DNA from: Chaetorhynchus papuensis
Taxonomy: Eukaryota; Chordata; Aves; Passeriformes; Rhipiduridae
NCBI GenBank assembly: GCA_013396525.1
Contig: VWYX01000278.1
Span: 78,565-142,564 of the forward strand
Reading direction: 5' to 3'
Length of the DNA: 64,000 bases
Shown: in pieces, positions 35,046 to 43,908 of the stretch
How the letters are laid out: the number at the start of each line of letters is the position of its first letter
How positions within the stretch are numbered: the stretch's first letter is position 1
The notes under the pieces: generated by a model
The model's database searches: none
What the model was told of the DNA's origin: nothing
Seen by the model: the letters and a program-made list of their open reading frames with translations, nothing else
Program-made: the position numbers and the translations under genes

Positions 35046-35150
35046 TTTTTTTTTTTTTTTTTTTTGGTCTGTTTTAGTGAAAGGACAGTACATCTTTTTT
35101 TTTTTTTTTNTTTTTCTTCTTTTTTTAATCTTTTTTTCTTTTTTTTTTTA
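35046..35150 (+). repeat. T-rich tracts with one unknown base
   Basis: A run of 20 T at 35046-35065 and a second T-rich block at 35094-35150, with an N at 35110. The length is likely unreliable in the assembly. Confidence 0.9.
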
Positions 35151-38100
35151 CTTTGAATATAACATGAATTCTGTGTCTTGCTAGACTGACAAAGTTATAT
35201 CCATTGGATGGCCAGATCTTCTAAATTTTTCTTTGTGTTAAGCCAAAATGCAGTCCTAAACTTATCACCCTGTAATGGAAATGTAAAAAATCTGTATTAT
35301 ATAAATGAATTGGACTTCTCTCCACTGCCAAATTATCAGAGTGCACCCTTGCACAGATATAATTTATTAAGCAAATGAAACCGCTAATTGGAGAAAATAT
35401 TAAAAAAAAAAAATTGAAATATATTTCTTGAAAAGTATAGCTTTAAAACCTAGAGGTCACAAATGAGGACATGGTCCTTTATCTTGAAGAGACATTAAGA
35501 GAATTGCCTTAATTTGTCTATTTGAATAAAGTCTTAACCTATTCTTTCAAGTTGCTGAATGTATATTGCATATTAGTATGTACACACATGTAACTGTGTT
35601 TCCGTGTGTAGGTTTGAAAGTTTCTGTTTCTTGATGTGCTTCTGTTGAGAAAACCTTGACAAAACCAGACAGAACGATACCATTGTGACCCAGCCGACGT
35701 CCCCGGTGGCCGTTGGCACCTTTGGGCCTGATGCTGCAACGTACCTATGCTTAGCATTGAGGGTGTAGGTAGCTCTTCTGGTGTCATGACATTAGGCACT
35801 CACTTAATGTTAAGTGTGGTTGTAAATGTTTGCAGGATCAGTATTTTTCATGTTTAATACATTTCTGCACTGAGATTTATATGAAAATGTGACTATGTTT
35901 TAGAAGTGAAGTGATGTAAGCGTTGGGGTGGAGCGTAGAGCAGTTAAGATTGAGATACTTGTTTCGAGGTGGGCTTGCTCCCTTTTCCCCAGGAATGGGA
36001 GCCAGTTCCTATTGCTGCAGAAAGAAAAAAGCTGTACTGTCTTTTAACTGTTAATATCTGTTTGCTCTTCTGGATTTTTTCCTTCAGCATTACGTATTAT
36101 AGCTAAAACAGGCTCATTACAGCAGTTGCTTTTTTATCCTGATTTCTTTAAGAAGCTTTAAAGTATTTATTGAAAGTGCCATATGATTTTAATAGCCTAT
36201 TAAACAGTGTCTGAAATCTTCTCTTTTGAGAAAGCATAACACAAACTCTCACACGTAGCTTATCTTACTGCGGGGAACTGCACGACCGTACAAACCTTCA
36301 CCGAATGTTGATTGTAAAGTGTTACATCTTCCTGGTGTAATGGTTCCTTATAGATCATCTTGTCAGCAGGATTCGGAAACTGATTTGAAAAAGAATTTCC
36401 AAATTGGGTGTGTGCTGAGTAACAAGTTATATATGTATGTAGGTACGTGGGTCTTGCTATTGCAGCAGAGAAGGAAATCCTGAACTTTTAATTTGTACCA
36501 GTTTGGCTAAAGCTGTTTCCTAAACTGGCATTTATTTATTTTATTAATGAAGACAAGCTCTGATTAACTTGTTGGTCTTTCAACAGTTGAGCTGTCAAGC
36601 AAGTGGTTCCCTCACCCCTAATCCATTTGAACTCTCATTGACAATATGATTTTGGTTCTGTTTGGTACTGCAGAGGCTTTTTCCAAGTCAGGAATTGGGC
36701 ACATCCATAGGTGTAGCTGTCATAAGCAACAGCAGCTCTTTTCCTCTTAACACTCCCTTGAATATGATGGTGACAACACCTCTTATGCTACTTTCCAAGC
36801 ACTAAATTCCACCTCCCATTCAGACTTAGAGGAAGCAGCTCTTCAAAAATTTGGCTGCGGAATTTTATTGGTGGCCTCCCTCTCTCGTATGGAAGTTCTC
36901 AGGTGAATATTAACATTGAATATCCTGAGTAAAAATTCTCTTTGACTTTAAGAGCCAGGATTCCCCATCTCTCTGGTGTAACTCCCTTTTATGAATTTAT
37001 TGCACTGGCTGAGTTGGTTTCCTAGGTAGAGAAAGTTTGAGTTCAGATTTTTAAACTGGAAATACCACAGGAACTAAAACTGGGGTGGTTTTTTTAAGAA
37101 GATAGAGCTGTGACTTGCTGATGAAATTGCATTAGTACAGCAAGGCTGGAAATTGTATGTGGCTTATCTTAAAATATACGTGCATATTATAAGAGATGGC
37201 TATAAACCAGCCTAACTACCAGTTAAGTAGTACCAGGCCTATTCATTGTGATTAAGGATTTTAGCTGGTCCTGGTCATTAAGAAATCTCTATTTAAGACA
37301 AAAGAAACCCACTTTTTATTCTGCCTCGTTCTTCAGCTGAAATTCTCTTACAGAATATCCAGTTCTAGACAGCTACACCTATGGAAGTGCCGAGGTCTTT
37401 GTTTTGAAGAGAAGGTGTGTGAGTGCCCCCCAGTAACTCCCATGCATTTTCCTTGTGTCTCCTGACTCCCTGCTGTTCCCACTTGAAGTCAGTGGTTTCA
37501 GTGGAAGCAGATATTTCCAGGCTGGCTGGGTCAGGCCTGGCCGTTAGGAATCCTGATCCCCCTTAACATCGCAGCAGTGAAGGCGGAGAGCACACATTTT
37601 ATCCCTCTTGTACTACTTTCTAGGCAGAATGTCAGAGCTTGCCCTGTTTTGCAGGGAAAAGGTCTGGTTTCGTTTAGTGTGGAAGGAACTCGTACTGCAG
37701 AGGAAGGTGCTGGGTGATAAGGTGCGACAGTGCTGTCGTTGCAGTCCTCTTCAAGCCACACTCCACTTGGGAAGTTGCTAAGCAGGAAGTGTCCCGCAAA
37801 CTTTTATCACTTTTACATACAGGATATTGTTTGGTAACATTGTAAATAAAATAGACTATATAATAGAGGAAAATAAGGACATTTTGACTTTTTTACTTTT
37901 GGAAAAATATATATATATTTTAGTTACATATACAAACAAAAAATTCTACATTGTGTGAGAATTCTTTTATACCACAAATTATTTTTGTAATGTCTAATAT
38001 GTTTCTGCAGGGAAAAGGGAGAAAGGTCTGTGTATGCACAGCAAATAAATAAAGAAATATATATATAATGTTTAAATTAAGTGTGCACTACATGAAAGTC

Positions 38101-39493
38101 TAGAGGATAGAACAAATGTAGCCTGAAAACAGTTTGAGGAGCAAGTTTGGATGGACTTGGACATGCTTTGAGGACGGCACTGAGTATATGTTTAGGTTAT
38201 CTTGCATGTCACATCCCTTCTGCTAAAGAGGCTTATTGCTTTCCTATGGCCATCTTCAGTTAACTGGGGAGGAGTTTTTTCATGTGTTCATGCGAGTATC
38301 CATGTGTGGGCAGTGTGTCTTTTGGCATATGCTGTGGTGCTGCAGTGAGTTGTGGAGTCAGGGTGGAAAGAGTTTACCGAGGCCAAATAGCCGGGCTGAT
38401 CTCGCTCACTGCCATATCCGTTCATAGCAGCTGTGTCTGCTGCATTGACAATATGATCTGTAAGGAGCTGTTACCAGTGGAGTCCTGATAAAACCAGTTC
38501 TTAGAAATTCCTTCTCTCTGAAGTGACACAACTAATCAGGCTTCACCAGAACACACAGATACATGCTCTGTGTTCCCAAAATCAGATTTAACACTCTGCG
38601 TCGGAGGCACTAAAGAAAAGGAGCACTGTCACGTCCAAAGTCCTGCTAAGGGAAAGAGCTTTCCAAATCTCTGTAACCAATCCAAGGTATTCTAAAAGTA
38701 TTAAAGAAAAAAAAAATGTGTGGAGGGGTTAACCTAATTTTCCATTGGACTTAAAATTCACTCCAGTCTTTTTAGTCCTCTCAACCATGATAGCACAAGT
38801 GTCAGTGGGTGAGAGGTACCGAAGAAAGCTTTAAACCAAACAGTGCATGGCACTGCCTTGGAGCTGGTTGGACAGTGTGCCTTTTGCAATTAGTGCTCAC
38901 CAGCTCAACCAGGCTCCTGCAATTGCCGAGCCCCTCAGCTGTGTTCTGGTGAAGTCCTGCCCCTGTGGCAACCAGGGAGAGAGTTTCCATCCAATCCTGT
39001 GTGACCACGAGTGCGTGTGTGTGTTCCTGGAACACTTTCTAAGCACACCTGGTCTCTTACTTACACAGGACTTCCCTTCTCATGACTCGTTTTAGGGTGA
39101 CGCTCAGTTCCCTGACTGAAGTAGTAGCCTATGGAATAAGCAGTAATGCTTTTTGTCAGGACACTTCCACAGAAAGAGATCATACTTGTGTTATGTCCAT
39201 CCAGCTGTTCTGAAATGTAATGCTATTCTGTTGTGCCTTTATTTTTCCATGTAAAAGCAACTGCTGTAAGCTTTATTTTCCTTTCACTAGTTTTTTTTTT
39301 TTTTAAATTTCTGTCTGAAAAGAACACTTTTCATTGCCCAGCTGTCATTTCTGGATGCAGTCTGTGATCCAGGTATTTCAAAAACCAATTACCTCAAACC
39401 TCATGTTAAACAGTGTTGCTATCTGGATTCTCCTTGATACTACAATATTGTAACATACACAAACAAACAGGAACCTTGCTCTATATGGGTGTT

Positions 39494-39548
39494 TATATAT
39501 ATGTATCATATACATATATACATGTATATATATGATATATATATGTAA
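39494..39548. repeat. AT-rich palindrome in 3' UTR
   Basis: Alternating TA/CA/TG words (tatatgtatcatatacatat, catgtatatatatgatatat) form an almost self-complementary stretch centred on an ACATGT, able to fold into a long hairpin in the transcript. Confidence 0.75.
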
Positions 39549-41652
39549 ACGGAAAGTGATCCCCAAGGACTGAAGGAAAAAAGCAAAACTTATTTTGTAT
39601 TCCAACATTGAAACCAAAAGGGCTTTTCTGAAGCTCTATAATGGCATTGTGCTGGATATCTAGAAAGAAAAAGTGTTTTCTGAAAAGTGCTTCCTTTGTT
39701 AGCCTTTTATTTCAGTATTTCAATGGGCAGATGATGTGAATAAAACACTACTACTGCATTTTTGGCCCATTTTGAAGCAGAAGTCTCTTAATCTTTCCAG
39801 TTGTTAGAAACCCAAAAACTCAGTTTATAACATTCCAGTAAGGTTGGTATTGCAAAACTAAAACATGTTCTAGGAAAATTTCACGGCTTCTGTTTTTGTG
39901 ACAAGGAAGGCCATACTTCATTCAATTTTCCAGTGTTTTGAGGAACTGAAGTTTAACCAGTAACCATCCCAGTCAATTAAAATCCTAATTCAGTAGTCAC
40001 TGGCATCTCAGCATTGCCACCTCTGTTAAAACACCAAAATAAACCACAAAAAACCAATTGAAATCAAAAATTCGGCCATGACAGAGGAGGAGATTGGAAC
40101 ACCTCATAGGTTTGGAAAGTGGACTTAGCACCAGAGCAACTTTGTGGATAACAAAAAATATGTTGGCAAGACCTAGAACCTGTCTGGCCCTTTCCTTTTT
40201 CCAAATACCTACTCCCAAGAACCAACTCATAAAATCAGACCTTCAACTACAGCAACTTCTTAACAGTACTTTGCTGAAGAGAATTCTGTTCAGGCTATAT
40301 TTTTTGGGGAAAAATAAAAGTTAGACTATTTTTTAAATTACCATTTTATTGTATGTGTTTCCCTCCCAAATGTCCGTTTTTTTAAAATAAATATATCCAC
40401 GTAGTTGATACAACATTAGTCTGTATTTTACTTGGACAGCATAGTAGCTTTCCTGTCCAAATACTAATGAATTTACTCTTACTAGTAATTCATTTAATTA
40501 CTGGTAATGAATGGATAGTAATTAATTTACTGTTTCTAAAGGAAGAGAACCAGATATTTCCCTTTCCCCATATTTTTCTTGACTGCCTAATGTTTCTATG
40601 GCTATTGATGGTTGATGATTATTATCTTTGGTAAATCAAAGTACTAAAATCTCCCAGGAGGAGGTATTTTGCAATGCTGGTGGCCTTCCAATGGAATAAC
40701 TATGATGCAAAAATCAATCTACTAGTGGGTGAGGATTGAAGGAGGTGGTTACTGCAAACTAAGTAACATTTTTGGCCTCAATTATATGCCATAAGCCCGC
40801 ACAATGCCATTGTCAATCTGTTCAAACTACCTGCTTACAAATTCTGCATGATCCTCATGATAGAGTTGAAAGCCTGATCTTTCACCTGTTAATATTTTCA
40901 CATTCGTCCTTAAGTTTGACAAATTTTGTACTGTAAAGTTGACTTAAGTACAGTTTGATGTCAATTCTTGTGGAAAGAGCTTTCTGCATGTAACATTAGA
41001 TGCATACAGTTAAACAACACAGCATAGTACAAAAACTCACAAGAAAATGTTTTGACACCAGCAGGAAGAAATCTCACCCTAACCATTTGTCATTTTAAAA
41101 CCATCTTATTGTAAGTTTTACCAGCTACTTCTAAATTTGTGCTTTATTTAAAGAAATAAAATAAAAATCCTAAGACTTGTCTAGCGTAGTGAAATATGTG
41201 TATATCAGTTTTAGGATAAATAGCTAAGTCTTATTACGCTGTGTTACTTAACTTGTATATATAGAGTATACATAAGAGTTTGCAGTAACCTGTTTCTCCA
41301 GGATTTCCAGTTGGAATGAATTTAAACTCAAACTATGAGATTAAATGATTTAGAAGATTGCAGAATAAACTGAGTGTAAATTACAGGAAGCTCTATCAGA
41401 TGGTGAAATAATTTTTAAAGAGTCTTTTGGTCCTTGGCTCAAATTCACTAAGTACTGTTTGTATACCAAGATATGTGAAATGTAAATGTTGTAGGTTATA
41501 TTTCACTCTTGTAGCTATAAAAATGTAGAACAGAGATAGCTTGTACTACTGAGTTAACAAAAGTTATACTAAAGTATCCTGTTAAAGAAAAAAGTATACA
41601 GAGAGTTAAGCTCGTTGCTGTAACCCCTTTTGGATTGAAGTGTGCTGATTTT

Positions 41653-41725
41653 TTTATATATGTACATTTTATATATATATATATTCCGCAGAAGTATACA
41701 TATATAAAATGTATGTATAAAATGG
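41653..41725. repeat. AT hairpin (inverted repeat) in 3' UTR
   Basis: The left arm tatatgtacattttatatat (about 41657-41678) is nearly complementary to the right arm atatataaaatgtatgtata (about 41700-41720), with a loop containing ttccgcagaag. Confidence 0.7.
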
Positions 41726-42027
41726 CCTAATGCAGACATCCATTGTATTGCAGTTATGAAATGAAGACATTTTGGAAAGAACATTGTATCATAGTTCATG
41801 AATTTGCAGTGGATCTTTGTTCCTTTTTACTGTGGTATTTTAGAAATGAGTCTCAAGTTTGAAATTAGATCTGCCAAGTTGGAGTTTTGCTGCTTCAGCT
41901 TTGCACTGGGTGTCCGAATAAACCAGTATGAATGTAGTATTTGCCCTGTGTGAAGCAGCTACACCCCAACAAATAGGAGGAAAAAACCTAGAAAGAACTA
42001 TTTCAAGTTTATCTTTTTGTATATGAA

Positions 42028-42033
42028 AATAAA
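42028..42033 (+). terminator. ACVR2B: Distal poly(A) signal AATAAA of ACVR2B (likely main 3' end)
   Basis: It is the last canonical hexamer before repeat DNA begins. It is followed by a CA-containing stretch about 15-20 bp on (attacaaatca) and by G/T-rich sequence (ctggtgtgac, ttgttattttattgtctttg), as expected of a cleavage site. Confidence 0.65.
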
Positions 42034-42273
42034 CAGTAAATTACAAATCACTGTTTCCCTCGCTGGTGTGACATTAAAACTCATTGTTATTTTATTGTCT
42101 TTGGTATCTAGCAGGAGGATTTCCTTCTTCGTAGATGAAGGGGTTTGGTGTTTCAATGGCATTTCTGCTATCCAAAATCCCTAAAAAGTCCCTCCAGAGG
42201 CGTAGCTGAGGCCTACCTCTACTACCCATCCCTCGCAAACACTTCCAGAGAGCAGAGGGAGTTAGCTCAAATT

Positions 42274-42466
42274 CACAAAATCATAGAATGGTTTGGGTTA
42301 GAAGAGATTCTAAAGATCATCCTTAGAAGAGATTCTAAAGATCATCCATTTGCAGCTCCCTGCCAAGGGACACCTCCCACTATCCCAGGTTACTCCAAGC
42401 CCCATCCAACCTAGCCTTGAACACCTCCAGGGATGGGACATCCACAACATCTCTGGGCAACCTGTG
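42274..42466 (-). mobile_element. CR1 LINE 3' fragment (antisense) with internal duplication
   Basis: Begins tcatagaatggtttgggtta and continues through ttactccaagccccatccaa, ctagccttgaacacctccag and ctctgggcaacctgtgtcc. A perfect 25-bp direct duplication lies inside it (42298-42322 and 42323-42347). Confidence 0.92.
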
Positions 42467-43104
42467 TCCTTTCATTATTGTTATTTTATTATTATTTAAC
42501 TGCTTGTTATTTAATTGCCCTTTTGAGTGTGTTGCCTCTTGTAGCACCGCGGTAACGCTGCTTATCGCTCCTAGCAGAGAACTGTTCACACACAGCAATA
42601 TCTGCATGTAAAGCTGTATCAATACACTCCAGCAACGTAGCTACAACTGCCAGAAACCAAAAGCAGGGGAACTTGACCAGGAAAAAGATTAAAAAAAAAA
42701 AAAATAAAAAAATAAAAAAAGCCTGAGTTCCCTGTACTCACAGCACCACACTGAGGTCTGTAATCCTCACATGAGGTAGGAAGATGCCCTCAGTCACACA
42801 CTGAAGCATGGCCAGACCTCTCCAGGAAAGCTGCCTGCAATAAAGTGATGGTATGGCCATGCTATCCTCGTGTTCTGGTGTTCTCCATCGCTAAACTGAT
42901 CCTTTTTTTCAGAAAAAAAAAAATACCTCTGGCTTGGTGCTGGGTTGGAAATGCTTAGTGCAGACAGATATGAGGCAAATATGAACATTAGCAAGTATTT
43001 GGGAGGGAAAAATAGTAACGATCAGGCTGGTGGTTTTCCTGAAAAGAAGTCCAATATAACATCACCCTATATTGCCTAAAGCCAACCCCATACCACAGTT
43101 TTTT

Positions 43105-43410
43105 TGTTCAGCCTGGAGAAGAGGAGGCTCTGGGGAGATCTTATGGTGACCTTCCAGTACTTAAAGGGGGCTTGTAAAAGAGATGCTTCTCATCCTGTCG
43201 CCGGGCGTCACTTCGAAGAGTACAGCACTGTCCTCTTGGCACCCACCTTTGGAATATTTATATGCATTAATGAGATCCCCCACAGTCCTCTCTAGACTGA
43301 ACAGACCCATCTTCCGCAGTCTCTCCTCATAAGGGAGATGAGCTTTTCTTCTGCAGCTAAAGACTTTAAAGGTCCTTTCTGACTCAAACCATTCTATGGC
43401 CTTATAATTC
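43105..43410. mobile_element. Composite of CR1 fragments in opposite orientations
   Basis: About 43108-43185 reads sense (cctggagaagaggaggctct, then gaccttccagtacttaaagg). About 43270-43345 reads antisense (ctagactgaacagacccatc, tctcctcataagggagatga). The end, about 43360-43402, is again a sense 3' end (aaaggtcctttctgactcaa then accattctatgg). This fits nested insertion or an inversion. Confidence 0.8.
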
Positions 43411-43569
43411 AATAATCCTTTGCGCTTGGAGGCCAGGGTGGTCGCCCTCGGCCAAGCTGGACGGGGGCAGTTTAGCCACCCCTCCCGGGACTGTCCCTGT
43501 AGCCGCCGTGAGGGGACTCAGTCTTTGTTTTTCCACAGCTATGGGCAATCCCGCCGGGTTCATTCCCCT

Positions 43570-43646
43570 CACGCCGTGTGCCCCCTCACGCCGTGTGCCC
43601 CCTCACGCCGTGTGCTCCCTCACGCCGTGTGCTCCCTCACGCCGTG
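43570..43646. repeat. 17-bp minisatellite, about 4.5 copies, in the EXOG promoter
   Basis: Units beginning cacgccgtg start at 43570, 43587, 43604, 43621 and 43638 (the last is partial). The first two have tgccccct and the next two tgctccct at the end. Each unit holds two CpGs and the near-palindrome CACGCCGTG. Confidence 0.95.
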
Positions 43647-43690
43647 ACCCCGCACTGAGGCGGTGCCGCCATGGCGCCCTCGGGGCTGTG

Positions 43691-43705
43691 CCGTGAGGGG
43701 GCGCT
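43691..43705 (+). promoter_or_regulatory. CTCF-like motif
   Basis: CCGTGAGGGGGCGCT fits the CTCF core AGGGGGCGCT exactly and the 15-base consensus at about 12 positions. It lies between the upstream ATG (43671) and the preferred EXOG ATG. Binding is not shown. Confidence 0.35.
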
Positions 43706-43760
43706 GCGGGGCCGCGCCCGCCCCTTCCCTCCCTTCCCTTCCCTTCCCGCCGCCGCCGCC

Positions 43761-43908
43761 ATGGCGGCTTTGCCCCGCCACCGCCGCTTTCTCGGCGGCT
43801 TCGTCTGCGGGGCCGCGGCCGGGGCCGCCGCGTCCTGCTGGGCTGCGTGGCGGCTCCTCCGCAGCCAGAGCCAGCCGGAGCCGGGCCCCGGGCGGGCCCC
43901 GGCAGAGG
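43761..43908 (+). CDS. EXOG: EXOG exon 1: mitochondrial targeting/membrane anchor
   Basis: The ATG at 43761 follows gccgccgcc, a strong Kozak context, and the donor GAGG|GTAAGA begins at 43909. It encodes residues 1-49 plus one base. MAALPRHRRFLGGFVCGAA aligns with the human N-terminus around RRFLSGFVAG, which supports this start. The Gly/Ala-rich hydrophobic stretch is the likely inner-membrane anchor. The frame stays open upstream to another ATG at 43671. Confidence 0.88.

Larger units (their letters stand above)
33108..42052 (+). other. ACVR2B: ACVR2B 3' UTR (very long, about 8.9 kb)
   Basis: After the stop codon the sequence is AT-rich, free of CR1 and without introns or coding ORFs up to about 42050, where an AATAAA is followed by a G/T-rich element; CR1 sequence starts 220 bp later. 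A 3' UTR of this size is known for mammalian ACVR2B. Features inside include at least ten AATAAA hexamers (for example 34939, 35525, 37845, 38044, 39739, 40313, 41155, 41917 and 42028), Pumilio-type TGTANATA words (34952, 37841, 41254), an AU-rich nonamer TTATTTATT (36532-36540), A/T homopolymer tracts and two AT hairpins. The 3' end is inferred. Confidence 0.8.
42053..43760. other. ACVR2B-EXOG intergenic spacer and EXOG promoter region
   Basis: About 1.6 kb separates the two tandem genes. The left part holds CR1 pieces (42274-42466 and the composite 43105-43410) and an A-rich tract (about 42688-42720). The right part, from about 43420, turns GC- and CpG-rich and carries the 17-bp minisatellite and a TATA-less promoter region. 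Confidence 0.8.
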
